From Chitinophagales bacterium (GTDB lineage: Bacteria; Bacteroidota; Bacteroidia; Chitinophagales; CAIOSU01), in the NCBI GenBank assembly GCA_040877935.1, contig JBBDNB010000008.1, positions 1 through 64,000 of the forward strand: DNA of 64,000 bases, given 5' to 3'. A program made the position numbers and the translations under genes. Under the pieces are notes generated by a model. That model worked only from the letters and a program-made list of their open reading frames with translations. It was not told where the DNA came from and made no database searches. The stretch's first letter is position 1; every line of letters starts with the position of its first letter. Of the stretch, positions 1 to 7,740 are shown piece by piece.

Positions 1-52
1 ACCCTTTGGGACGTTCACTTTAATGAACTATATTTACCATTCAAGGCGCACA
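1..52 (+). promoter_or_regulatory. 52-bp promoter/operator-like repeat, copy 1
   Basis: This stretch is nearly identical to 4053-4104. It contains TTTG (5-8), a 20-nt spacer and TATATTTA (29-36), which fits the Bacteroidetes -33/-7 promoter layout (TTTG, about 19-21 nt, TAnnTTTG). The spacer carries an imperfect palindrome GTTCACTTTAATGAAC (13-28), placed where a repressor would compete with polymerase. No gene starts close downstream, so this copy may be a relic of an older insertion or may drive a short untranslated transcript. The repeat and motifs are seen; promoter and operator function are inferred. Confidence 0.5.
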
Positions 53-58
53 CATCAC

Positions 59-163
59 CTATACGCAAGCAGGGGTTTTGTGCTTCGTATGACAGATTTT
101 CGTAAATTTGAAGTTCGGTTCTTCGTATGAAGTTCAGTGGTTAAAATCCCTGCCTGCGTATAG
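59..163. repeat. Imperfect inverted repeat, 21-bp arms
   Basis: The arms at 59-79 and 143-163 match at 19 of 21 positions as an inverted repeat (CTATACGCA..GCAGGG.. type). The interior carries two direct copies of CTTCGTATGA (about 83-92 and 121-130). There is no room for a protein. The structure could be a MITE-like element, a long hairpin RNA or a recombination site; nothing in the sequence decides which. Confidence 0.5.
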
Positions 164-332
164 CTGAAAACCGTTGTATTTAATAGCCGCCCGGACACTG
201 TAGTGCTTCTAATCGGGTGACGAAAAAGAAAAAATAAAAAGAGAAAAGGGACGTACTCCGTTGACAAGGACGGTGCTGACAGAAAGGACAGAGGTTCTTT
301 GAAATACCGGTGGACAAAAAGAAAAAGGCCAA

Positions 333-366
333 CCTGCCTTTGCCGAAACGGCTACGTGCAGGCAGG
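333..366. repeat. GCCTGCC-family palindromic repeat (REP-like), copy 1
   Basis: The ends CCTGCC and GGCAGG pair, and the core CGAAACGGCTACG is shared exactly with the copy at 3950-3982 and partly with 3113-3149. It is followed by a T-rich stretch. The element is a small hairpin-forming dispersed repeat; the family's mobility is shown by its insertion inside the primase gene. Confidence 0.7.
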
Positions 367-798
367 CGCGCAGGAGGTTTTTATTTGATTTTCTGCCCAC
401 ACACGGCAAGCACATTTACAAAGCCCCGCAAGGCCGACCCGCCAGCCAAAGCTTTGCAAAAGAGCTTGCCCTCCAGCCCGCAGACTACGACTTTGATGAT
501 CTCTTTCGTGTAGGATAAACGTGTTGTTTCTCTTTAAACTCGGAGATTTCATCTTTCAGTTTCTTATTGGCGTTGTGCAGCAACTCATTTTGAACCTTCA
601 TGATGTTTAAGAGATCGTGCATGGCATTGAGATTTTCCAGTTGAGTGTAAACAATCTGTTCAAGGTCGGCTTTTGTGTATGTTCTGTTTATGTTAAAAGT
701 TTTAATAGTATTCTTTAGAAATTCTAAATAAATCTATACATTATCTATCGAAATTCAAAATGAAACTCTAGATATTCTATATTTTTCTTTCTAAAAGG

Positions 799-806
799 TA
801 TATTTA
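799..806 (+). promoter_or_regulatory. Candidate -7 element TATATTTA for the XRE gene
   Basis: TATATTTAC ends about 22 nt before the ATG at 829 and matches the Bacteroidetes -7 consensus at all but one base. The same word occurs upstream of the genes at 4243 and 28062. No clear TTTG lies at the matching -33 distance, so the site is only a candidate. Confidence 0.35.
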
Positions 807-828
807 CCTCAACAAAATCGAAAGATTT

Positions 829-1050
829 ATGACATCTTTAGGACTGTATTTGACCAAAAAATCCGTAAACAGAGCAATGGTTTCCAGACGAACAGGGATC
901 AGTCAGGCACGACTGTCTCAATTGAGTTCAAATGAATCAACCAAGCTCCGTGCAGGTGAATTATACTTGATTGCTTTGGCTATTGACATTGATCCGGGAG
1001 AGATGCTTAAAGAGATATTCAAAGAATTGAAATTGGAAGACGAAAAGTAA
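829..1050 (+). CDS. XRE/Cro-C1 family HTH regulator
   Basis: This 73-residue protein is almost entirely a Cro/C1-type helix-turn-helix. VNRAMVSRRTGISQARLSQL (residues about 14-33) gives the two central helices, and LRAGELYLIALAIDIDPGEM is the usual 'which-operon-timing' helix 4-5 segment. It probably binds DNA as a dimer. It lies 32 nt upstream of the AlbA_2 protein on the same strand, so the two are likely one transcript, with the regulator controlling the island. A TATATTTA box sits just upstream. The family assignment is firm; the target is unknown. Confidence 0.85.
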   Translation: MTSLGLYLTKKSVNRAMVSRRTGISQARLSQLSSNESTKLRAGELYLIALAIDIDPGEMLKEIFKELKLEDEK

Positions 1051-1082
1051 AAGGTGATTACAAAAGTTCCACTAAAATAACT

Positions 1083-2519
1083 ATGCCCGAATCCCACAAC
1101 ATAGAATACAAAGCCAACTGGCGGGATGAATATCTCAAATGGATCTGCGGCTTTGCGAATGCCAGCGGTGGCAAGCTGTATATCGGCATTGACGATAAAG
1201 GCAAGGTTACGGGCATTGACAATCACAACAAGTTACTGGAAGATTTGCCCAACAAGTTCCGGGATATTCTGGGCGTGTATGCGGAAGTGAACTTGAAAGA
1301 GAAAAAGGGTAAACACTATCTTGAAATCATTGTTCCCCGGTATGATGTGCCTATTTCCGTGAGAGGCAAATATTATGTCCGTACCGGAAGTACTTTGCAG
1401 GAACTGAAAGGTCCGGCATTGAATGAGTTTATCCTGAAGCGTACCGGAAAGACCTGGGATGATATTCCTGAACAAAGAGCTTCCATCAATGACATTGATG
1501 AATCAAGCATTAAGCAATTTTTGAAAGATGCAAGGATCGTTAAACGGATCAATGTTGAGGACAATATCAGCATTTCGGACTTGCTTGAAAAACTACGTCT
1601 GCTCGAAGATGGACATTTGAAAAGAGCTGCCATTGTCTTATTTGGAAAAGACCCCGGAAAATTCTACCCGAACATGGCGGTTAAGATCGGTAAATTCGGA
1701 GAAACTGATGCCGACCTGAAATTTCATGAGGTAATAGAAGGCAATCTGATACAGCTTAAGGACGGGATTGGAGAAATGCTAAACGCCAAGTTTTTCATTC
1801 ACCCGATTGACTTTATGGGTATGCAACGGGTAGAACGAGATGAATACCCTGTAGATGCTGTCCGTGAAATGATCCTCAATGCATTGGTGCACCGGAATTA
1901 CATGGGAGCCCCGACACAAATCCGTTTGTATGAAGACAATTTCAGTGTTTGGAATGATGGCGGTTTGCCCGAAGGAATTTCCGAAGAAGATTTAAAGAAA
2001 GTACACCGATCGAAACCGAGAAATCCACTGCTTGCAGATGTATGTTTCAAAGCTGGTTATATTGATTCATGGGGTCGGGGAACCATAAAAATCATTGAAG
2101 CTTGCAAAGAGGCCGGGTTGCCAGAACCAGTTTTGAAGGATGAGCAAGGAGGTTTCCTGAGTAAGGTATTCAAGAGTACGGAGAAGGTACGGAGAAAGTA
2201 CGGAGAAGGTACGGAGAAAACGGAGGATACTTTAACCTCATTACAGGATAAGTACGGGATAAATGTGGAAGAATTACGGGATAAACACAAGGATCGTCTG
2301 GAGGGGGTTCGGAGAAAGTTCGGAGAAAAGTTCGGAGAAAGTTCGGAGAAAATAATTCTCTTGATGCTCGAAGACAAAAATATTACAACCTCGGAGATGG
2401 CAGAAATTGTCCACGTAACTACCAGAGCCATTGAAAAACAAATTTCAAAACTTAAAGATAAAGGTATTATAGAAAGGATTGGACCAGATAAAGGTGGGCA
2501 TTGGAAAATAAGCGTTTGA
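1083..2519 (+). CDS. AlbA_2 (Schlafen-type) ATP-binding protein with C-terminal winged helix
   Basis: 478 residues. The N-terminus (about 3-125) is an AlbA_2/Schlafen domain (IEYKANWRDEYLKWICGFAN, then GGKLYIGIDDKGKVTG). The middle (about 250-350) resembles the GHKL-type ATPase segment annotated as RecG-like in this family (NALVHRNY, DSWGRGTIKI). The last 65 residues form a winged helix (TSEMAEIVHVTTRAIEKQIS). Between these lies a charged linker encoded by two blocks of 11-12 bp tandem repeats. Such proteins occur in defence islands and as putative DNA-binding regulators; the reaction, if any, is unknown. It lies downstream of the XRE gene and 18 nt before the primase pseudogene. Its G+C (32 of 60 bases at 1141-1200) is well above that of the right half of the window, consistent with transfer. 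Confidence 0.85.
   Translation: MPESHNIEYKANWRDEYLKWICGFANASGGKLYIGIDDKGKVTGIDNHNKLLEDLPNKFRDILGVYAEVNLKEKKGKHYLEIIVPRYDVPISVRGKYYVRTGSTLQELKGPALNEFILKRTGKTWDDIPEQRASINDIDESSIKQFLKDARIVKRINVEDNISISDLLEKLRLLEDGHLKRAAIVLFGKDPGKFYPNMAVKIGKFGETDADLKFHEVIEGNLIQLKDGIGEMLNAKFFIHPIDFMGMQRVERDEYPVDAVREMILNALVHRNYMGAPTQIRLYEDNFSVWNDGGLPEGISEEDLKKVHRSKPRNPLLADVCFKAGYIDSWGRGTIKIIEACKEAGLPEPVLKDEQGGFLSKVFKSTEKVRRKYGEGTEKTEDTLTSLQDKYGINVEELRDKHKDRLEGVRRKFGEKFGESSEKIILLMLEDKNITTSEMAEIVHVTTRAIEKQISKLKDKGIIERIGPDKGGHWKISV
2176..2352 (+). repeat. Two blocks of 11-12 bp coding tandem repeats
   Basis: Block one (2176-2219) is four tandem 11-bp units GTACGGAGAA(G/A). Block two (2307-2352) is four units GTTCGGAGAAA(A) of 11, 12, 11 and 12 bp. 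They encode KYGEG/KFGEKFGE-like linkers in the AlbA_2 protein. Since 11 is not a multiple of three, gain or loss of a single unit would put the C-terminal winged helix out of frame. Confidence 0.85.
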
Positions 2520-2537
2520 GAAAAAAGATGACAGAAT

Positions 2538-3702
2538 ATGCATCAATATTCAGAAAAAGAAAAACTGAATTTGTTCAAAAGCCTCTTCAAAGGCAGGGAG
2601 GATGTCTTTGCCATTCGTTGGGAGAAGCGTGCCCAAACTTCTGGCGGGGGGAATAAAAGCGGATACATGCCCGCTTATCATTATGACCCATACATGTACC
2701 GGCTCCACAAAATGAAAGGCGGTACCTTCAAAGACTACAAAGACAAAACCTACCTCCCACTTACTGATCAGCAACTTCTAAAGCATTTCAATGGTGAAAA
2801 ATTAATCGGTATCTATCCATTGTTGCAGGACAACACTTCCTGGTTTATTGCAGCAGACTTTGATAAAGAGAAATGGGCGGACGAATGCCGTACTTTTCTC
2901 AATATCTGTAAAGAACACGGCATTCCTGCTTATCTGGAACGCTCCCGTTCCGGCAAAGGAGGTCATGTCTGGATATTTTTCGACCAACCCTATCCGGCCA
3001 TCAGAAGCCGTAAGATTTTAATCAATCTTTTGGAACAGACGGATATTTTCTCCGTGTTTGATAAGAGTTCCAGTTTCGACCGGCTTTTCCCCAATCAGGA
3101 TTTCCATTCGGGCCTTCGCCTGCAGAAGGGCTACGGCCCGCAGGCAGGGAAAGGGATTGGGTAATTTAATTGCCCTGCCTCTCTATAAACCGACTTTGGA
3201 AGAAGAGAACAGTTGCTTTGTGGACGAACAATTGAACGCATATCCGGATCAGTGGACATTCCTGTCATCTATTCAAAAAGTATCCACATCCCATCTTGAC
3301 GCAATCTTTAATACGCTCCAACCGGACAAAGTTTCGGTATCACCAAATATAAATTCAGAGAGACTCCACATACAATTAAATAGTGTAGTCCGTCTTAACC
3401 GATCGGGCATGACACCCGAATTGATCAATTTTCTGAAAGAGGAACTGAATTTTGCGAACTCAGAATATTTCATCAAAAAGAAATCTGGCAGGAACACTTG
3501 GGGAACCGAGCGGTATTTCCGCTTCATCGAAGAAACAGAACATGAAGTAATTATTCCGAGGGGCTTTATTGGAAGATTGATCAGGTACTGCAAGCAGCAA
3601 GACATTGATTTTGAGTTTCAGGATGAAAGAAAAAAGCATACCCTTCGGGAAGCCTACACACTGACCCAAGCTTGGCGGCAGCGTGTGTCTGCCCAACCCT
3701 GA
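2538..3702 (+). pseudogene. TOTE-type archaeo-eukaryotic primase, frameshifted and truncated
   Basis: The first frame (2538-3164) matches the N-terminal AEP primase domain of TOTE conflict-system proteins: LFKSLFKGREDVFAIRWE, GIYPLLQDNTSWFIAADFDK (catalytic-type D-x-D), LERSRSGKGGHVWIFF, and DRLFPNQDFHSG. The match continues in the +1 frame as KGLGNLIALPLYK...DEQLNAYPDQWTFLSSI and the IIPRGFIGRLIRYCKQQ segment. The shift coincides exactly with a 37-bp palindromic repeat at 3113-3149: deleting it restores one frame reading HSG-KGLGNLIALPL. The protein also ends after KKHTLREA, where full-length relatives continue into an SF2 helicase, so the helicase and nuclease part is missing. ORF and motifs are seen; family identity rests on recalled motif patterns. 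Confidence 0.85.
3113..3149. repeat. 37-bp GCCTGCC-family palindrome inserted in the primase gene
   Basis: The sequence folds as GCCTGC (3118-3123), aga, an inner GGGC-tacg-GCCC stem, and GCAGGC (3140-3145). It shares the GGCTACG core with the copies at 333-366 and 3950-3982. It lies between codons of an otherwise continuous primase reading frame and adds 37 bp (3n+1). The frame change it produces is the one observed, so its borders can be read to within the ambiguity of the flanking G run. Confidence 0.85.
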
Positions 3703-3865
3703 AACAATAGAAGAAAATCAAATGCGAAGCATTCACGAACACCTTTGAAAATCAACAATGGAGTGAGTAAATAAAAACCCCTCCCTCCCTGACAAAAAAG
3801 AAGGACAAAGTTGTTCTAATAAACATTGGGGGAATGGGGGCTACAGTAGCTAATCGAGTAGCCCG

Positions 3866-3887
3866 ACCTGAGCCAAAAGGCTCAGGT
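3866..3887. repeat. Perfect hairpin, 9-bp stem, AAAA loop
   Basis: ACCTGAGCC and GGCTCAGGT pair perfectly around AAAA. There is no T-tract after it, so a rho-independent terminator is unlikely. It directly precedes the first variable-hairpin repeat and may be part of that element. Confidence 0.7.
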
Positions 3888-3892
3888 TGAGG

Positions 3893-3933
3893 CTCTCACA
3901 TCCAAGATGCTGACATTTATCGTCAGTACCACC
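3893..3933. repeat. Variable-hairpin repeat, copy A
   Basis: The layout is CTCTCACATCCAAGATG, a hairpin CTGAC-atttatc-GTCAG, then TACCACC. The same flanks surround a different hairpin at 4017-4055, and the identical hairpin occurs at 6102-6130. Conserved flanks around changed but still paired stems point to a structured element. Confidence 0.65.
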
Positions 3934-3949
3934 AAGCGTACGGTTCACG

Positions 3950-3982
3950 CCTGCCTGCCGAAACGGCTACGGCAAAGGCAGG
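3950..3982. repeat. GCCTGCC-family palindromic repeat, copy 3
   Basis: CCTGCCTGCCGAAACGGCTA begins this 33-bp element, which closes with GGCAAAGGCAGG. The core CGAAACGGCTACG is identical to that of copy 1. Pairing flanks and a following TTTTTT (3992-3997) make it look like a transcription terminator in this position. Confidence 0.7.
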
Positions 3983-4016
3983 TACTTGGCGGTTTTTTGA
4001 ATGACTTGTCGGGTGG

Positions 4017-4055
4017 TCTCACAATCCTAGATGCAGGCTTAGCGTCTGTACCACC
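4017..4055. repeat. Variable-hairpin repeat, copy B
   Basis: TCTCACAATCCTAGATG, then a weaker stem CAGGC-tta-GCGTCTG, then TACCACC. The flanks match copy A nearly base for base while the stem has different bases that still pair in part. Its right end runs directly into the promoter/operator module. Confidence 0.6.
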
Positions 4056-4104
4056 CTTTGGGACGTTCATTTTAATGAACTATATTTACCAATTAAGGCG
4101 CACA
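4053..4104 (+). promoter_or_regulatory. 52-bp promoter/operator-like repeat, copy 2
   Basis: TTTG (4057-4060), a spacer of exactly 20 nt, and TATATTTA (4081-4088) form a good Bacteroidetes-type promoter. The palindrome GTTCATTTTAATGAAC (4065-4080) fills the spacer and is a better palindrome than in copy 1. The broken helicase gene starts 155 nt after the -7 box, so this is its likely promoter. The motif layout is seen; activity and the binding protein are inferred. Confidence 0.55.
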
Positions 4105-4242
4105 TATTTTGAATAAATAATGGCAGGGCGAATTGTATCTAGGTTTTACGGGAAAGTGATACTCAATCTGCCAGCAATCGTACAATTTACCGTTTGTAGC
4201 CAATCCCAAAAAAGAACCGTTTCAGCAAGACAATGACTGACA

Positions 4243-6030
4243 ATGGAGTTAACGAAGCAACAATATGACATAATCAACTCGACAGGTAACATTAAGGTCA
4301 ATGCTGTTGCCGGATCTGGAAAAACCACGACCATCATTGAATATGCAAAAGCAAGACCCGAGAGCAGTAAAATACTTTACCTGGCCTTCAACAAATCTGT
4401 TAAGCTATAAGCAATAAAAAAGTTTTCAGAAAAGGGTTTAAAGAATGTGAAAGTTGAAACCGCTCATTCGCTTGCATACAAGCACATCGTCTTTCAAAAC
4501 AACTATAAAGTAAGACCACAAGGCTACAAGATTTATGAAATTGCAGAGCTGCTTGGACTTGAAGGAAATGGAGAAAAACATGCAGAATACATTGTGGCAA
4601 ATCACATTAGTAAATTCATTTCGTACTTCTGTAACAGCGACAAGGCAAGAGTTCAAGATCTTAACTATTTAGAAATAGTATCAGACCCCAAAGCAAAAAC
4701 ATTCGTTTCAACATTTTACAATTACATAAAAAGGAAGACAAGACTGCTCTTGAGTAAAATGGACAAAGGTGAAATTGAGATCACCCACGATTTCTATCTC
4801 AAAAAGTTTCAGCTTGTAAGCCCAAAACTCAAATACGACTACATACTTTTTGACGAAGGACAGGATGCTTCTGCCGCAATGCTGGATGTTTTTTTCAAGC
4901 AAAAGGCAACAAAAGTAATTGTTGGAGATACGCACCAACAAATATACGGATGGCGTTTTGCTGTAAACTCTCTTGAAAAAGCAGACTTCAAAACCTACAA
5001 TCTATCAACAAGTTTCAGGTTCAGTCAAGATATAGCCAATTTGGCAATGGGCGTTTTAAAATTGAAGAAGATAATTGAAATAGAAGCACCTTTTCAAATT
5101 GCTGGCAAAGGAACCACCAAGAAAATCAAATCAAAAGCTGTTATCGCCCGAACCAATTTAGGGCTCTTGTTGAAAGCAATAGAGTATGTAACAGAAAAGA
5201 AAAAAGTAAAGAACATTTATTTTGAAGGCAACATAAATTCCTACACCTATGCAGATGAAGGTGCTTCGCTTTATGATGTACTGAGCCTCTACAACAAGAA
5301 GAGAAGGTTGATAAAAGACAAGCTCATCAAAGAAATGAGGAGCATGGAAGAACTTGAGGAATACATTGAAAAAACAGAAGATGTCCAGCTTGGGATGATG
5401 GTAGAAATCGTAAGGGAATACGAAAACAAAATTCCAAATATTATAAAGGCCATTAAGGAGAAGCATATTGACAATGACGACAAAGAAAATGCGGAGATGG
5501 TCTTTTCAACTGTTCACCGTTGCAAAGGAATGGAATATGACACCATTCAAATTGTGAACGACTTCATTACAAAAGAGAAATTAGAAAAGCTTGCGAATGA
5601 AATCCAAAAAGATGAGCTTAATATTGGGAAACTGAATGAAGAAATCAACCTCTTGTATGTAGCAATTACAAGGACTAAAAGCAGCATTTATATTCCTGAA
5701 ACTTTAATGCCTCCAGAGCTTCCTTCATCAAAGCAAATCCATATAATACGAGTGGCCAAGGAAAAGGAAAATAAGGAAGCTACAACTCAAAAGCCAACAT
5801 TAAAAGTGAATACCGAAACTGACGGAAAGGAGAAAGCATATTCCGTTGATGAACTTAGAACAAAACACAAAGATGCCTACAAACCTTGGGCAGAAGAGCT
5901 TGACAATGAACTAACCATAATGTATTGCGAAGGTGTAAATGTGAAAGACTTGGCAAAACACTTCGGAAGAACAAAAGGAGCAATTCGTTCGAGAATTAAA
6001 AAATTAGAACTTAAAGAGCTTTACGGGTAA
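4243..6030 (+). pseudogene. FBH1/UvrD-like SF1 helicase interrupted by one in-frame TAA
   Basis: Read from the ATG at 4243, the protein begins MELTKQQYDIINSTG with Walker A AGSGKTTT at residues about 23-30, then LYLAFNKSVKL and a TAA at 4408-4410 (codon 56). The same frame continues as AIKKFSEKGLKNVKVETAHS and holds all later SF1 motifs: FDEGQDAS (motif II), VGDTHQQIYGWR (III), STSFRFS (IV), STVHRCKGMEYD (V) and LYVAITRTKSS (VI). A C-terminal HTH-like segment (DLAKHFGRTKGAIRSRIKKL) follows. Frame and spacing are otherwise intact over 596 codons, so the lesion looks recent; a single substitution (for example GAA to TAA) explains it. The downstream ORF from 4447 lacks Walker A and could not be an active ATPase alone. 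A sequencing error is possible. Confidence 0.85.
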
Positions 6031-6101
6031 TAGAATAAAAAGCACATGGCTGCAATCGAGCCTGCTCTGCCAAAGATAACTGACGAGGAAAGTCCCTCAA
6101 G

Positions 6102-6130
6102 TCCAAGATGCTGACATTTATCGTCAGTAC
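6102..6130. repeat. Variable-hairpin repeat, copy C
   Basis: TCCAAGATG, the hairpin CTGAC-atttatc-GTCAG and TAC are identical to copy A over 29 bases. The rest of 6031-6208 shows no gene. This copy and copy A bracket the broken helicase gene as direct repeats. Confidence 0.65.
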
Positions 6131-6208
6131 AAACACCTGTAAACTTTGGGAAATCATTTAGTAGAGATAACACAAAAAAGTACCTCCCCCTGTTTTCACA
6201 CTGGCTCC

Positions 6209-6604
6209 TTATTCGGCAGGCTTCCAGCGAATGGTGACCTCTTGCTTACCCCATTCTCGGGCTTTAGATACATCCGCACCCATATAGATATCGATTTTTT
6301 TAGTCCATCTGCGATTCATTTTATCCAGCACTTTGTATTTCCCTTCCAGTCCATTAATGGTGACTTCCATATTGTGATAAAATCCTGAATCAATCAGATC
6401 TCTGGAAATCGCAATGGCCTTCATACCGGCCTTCAGGGTATCACCCCATGCAGTGATGACCGGATCATTGGCTGTTTGTGCTTTTACTGAATTGTAAGCA
6501 GTAGCCGTTACTTCCATGGATCGAGTTTCAGGGCTGCTGCAGGCGCTGAACAAGACTAATATTGTGAAAGAAAGGAAATAGATAATTTTAGTTGAATGGT
6601 ACAT
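6209..6604 (-). CDS. 3D-domain lipoprotein
   Basis: I place the start at the ATG at 6604, which gives MYHSTKIIYFLSFTILVLFS followed by ACSS, a clean lipoprotein signal; the longer frame to 6730 only adds an implausible leader. The mature part is a 3D domain (double-psi barrel like RlpA/MltA tails) with ATAYNS, WGDTLKAGMKAIAISRDLI, YKVLDKMNRRWTKKIDIYM and WGKQEVTI, including the spaced aspartates that name the domain. It probably acts on or near peptidoglycan from a membrane anchor. It is transcribed away from panB and ends against the repeat zone of the accessory island. Whether it is enzymatic is unclear. Confidence 0.85.
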   Translation of the reverse strand: MYHSTKIIYFLSFTILVLFSACSSPETRSMEVTATAYNSVKAQTANDPVITAWGDTLKAGMKAIAISRDLIDSGFYHNMEVTINGLEGKYKVLDKMNRRWTKKIDIYMGADVSKAREWGKQEVTIRWKPAE

Positions 6605-6745
6605 ATATTTTTTAAACAACTGACACCGGAAAATGTTAACTGAAGACTCTATCAGCCCTACCAACAGGCAGTTTATATATAGCGAAGGCGTGCCTACTAA
6701 ATTGGAACCCTGGCAAAAAGCATCAGCCATCTTTTAGACTTTCAA

Positions 6746-6774
6746 TCCTTAAAGGTTTCGGAAACCTTCAAGGA
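6746..6774. repeat. Hairpin (AAGGTTTC/GAAACCTT)
   Basis: TCCTTAAAGGTTTCGGAAAC is the first 20 bases of a near-perfect palindrome of 29 bp. It lies between the divergent 3D lipoprotein and panB genes. No T-tract follows. It could be a regulator site or a REP-like element; I cannot tell which. Confidence 0.55.
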
Positions 6775-6874
6775 TTTCATAAGCCAACAGAGATCAAAAG
6801 CCAAAAAGACGAACCCGTAGATTCACATTTTGCAGTGGTAATGAAGTAAAATGGCCGCCATGCAATCTCTGACT

Positions 6875-6906
6875 TTTGCCTTTACCACACAATATTTCTA
6901 TTTTCG
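6875..6906 (+). promoter_or_regulatory. Candidate panB promoter
   Basis: TTTG (6875-6878), a 20-nt spacer, and TATTTTCG (6899-6906, one mismatch to TAnnTTTG) lie just before the ATG at 6922. Spacing and position fit a Bacteroidetes housekeeping promoter with a very short leader. Confidence 0.45.
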
Positions 6907-6921
6907 ACTAAAATAGAATTC

Positions 6922-7737
6922 ATGTCAGTACACAAGAATGTAAAAAGAGTCACCACCCACACCGTTCAGGAAATGAAAAGCAATGGCGAAAAAATTGCCA
7001 TGCTTACCTCCTATGATTTTTCACTGGCGAAAATTGTAGATGCAGCAGGCATAGACATTATTCTTGTGGGAGATTCTGCCTCCAATGTAATGGCTGGGCA
7101 CGAAACCACACTGCCTATAACACTTGACCAAATGATCTATCACGCCTCTGCTGTGGTAAGAGGAGCCACAAGAGCACTGGTGGTTGTGGATTTGCCTTTT
7201 GGTTCTTACCAGGGCAACTCCAAACTGGCACTGGATTCGGCTATTCGCATTATGAAGGAATCGGGAGCTCATGCAGTAAAATTAGAGGGTGGAAAAGAAG
7301 TCAGGGAATCTGTCACCCGCATCCTGAGTGCCGGAATTCCTGTAATGGGGCATCTGGGATTGACCCCGCAATCCATTTATAAATTTGGCACCTACACCGT
7401 TCGTGCCAAAGAGGAAGAAGAAGCCGCCCGCCTGATTGAAGATGCCCGTTTGTTGGAAGAACTGGGTTGTTTTTCTCTGGTAGTGGAAAAGATTCCAGCC
7501 AAGCTTGGTGCCAAAGTCTCTAAATCAATTGACATACCTGTAATCGGGATTGGTGCAGGTGGAGATGTAGATGGACAGGTATTGGTGCTGCACGATATGC
7601 TGGGTATTACGCATGAGTTTAAACCCCGCTTTTTAAGAACCTACCTCAATCTTTTTGAAGATATCAAATCGGGTGTACAGAAATACATTGAAGATGTTCG
7701 ATCAAGGGATTTCCCCAATGATAAGGAGCAGTATTAA
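6922..7737 (+). CDS. panB: 3-methyl-2-oxobutanoate hydroxymethyltransferase
   Basis: PanB transfers a hydroxymethyl group from 5,10-methylenetetrahydrofolate to 2-oxoisovalerate, giving ketopantoate, the first committed step of pantothenate/CoA synthesis in the cytoplasm. The 271-residue length is normal. Family motifs are all present: [39 protein letters not shown] (metal-binding Asp in VGDS), [23 protein letters not shown], and [21 protein letters not shown]. Other pantothenate genes are not adjacent; the gene stands alone after its own candidate promoter and converges on the M43 protease gene. Confidence 0.97.
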   Translation: MSVHKNVKRVTTHTVQEMKSNGEKIAMLTSYDFSLAKIVDAAGIDIILVGDSASNVMAGHETTLPITLDQMIYHASAVVRGATRALVVVDLPFGSYQGNSKLALDSAIRIMKESGAHAVKLEGGKEVRESVTRILSAGIPVMGHLGLTPQSIYKFGTYTVRAKEEEEAARLIEDARLLEELGCFSLVVEKIPAKLGAKVSKSIDIPVIGIGAGGDVDGQVLVLHDMLGITHEFKPRFLRTYLNLFEDIKSGVQKYIEDVRSRDFPNDKEQY

Positions 7738-7740
7738 ATC

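Larger units (their letters stand above)
164..828. other. Intergenic region with repeat remnants; possible coiled-coil mini-ORF at 485-622 (-)
   Basis: No convincing gene lies between the repeat at the left edge and the XRE gene. On the minus strand, 485-622 can encode 46 residues starting MHDLLNIMKVQNE, with a heptad-like coiled-coil character. The same frame stays open upstream to about 730 but without an ATG, so it may be a truncated or decayed gene. The rest is low-complexity A/T sequence with short IRs near 765-795. I see no RNA gene here. Confidence 0.35.
3703..4242. other. Intergenic patchwork of short repeats
   Basis: No gene is visible in these 540 bases. They hold a perfect 9-bp hairpin (3866-3887), two copies of a variable-hairpin repeat (3893-3933 and 4017-4055), a GCCTGCC palindrome (3950-3982) whose flanks CCACCAAG..GTAC and GTACTTGGCGG can pair and run into TTTTTT (terminator-like), and the second promoter/operator module (4053-4104). 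Open frames here are made only of these repeats. It looks like a site where small elements have accumulated between two broken genes. Confidence 0.6.

Noticed and set aside
3893-4104. Integron attC array
   Set aside because: No GTTRRRY/RYYYAAC core pairs were found and no integrase is present, although the folded repeats invite the comparison.
3907-4116. 69-codon plus-strand frame in the repeat patch
   Set aside because: It consists entirely of the repeat elements (palindrome, variable hairpin, promoter module), so it is not a gene.
4408-4410. TAA read as a sense codon (recoding)
   Set aside because: TAA ends many genes in the window normally, and no recoding structure is seen; a nonsense mutation is simpler.
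6078-6130. RNase P RNA-like fragment: GAGGAAAGTCC followed by AGATGC and a hairpin
   Set aside because: The P4 5' motif is present, but the spacing to the next helix is too short and the 3' conserved part (the ACAGAA region) is absent downstream; chance or a remnant is more likely.
6146-6388. 80-codon plus-strand frame opposite the 3D lipoprotein
   Set aside because: It is antisense to a gene with clear domain and lipoprotein signal; no independent support.
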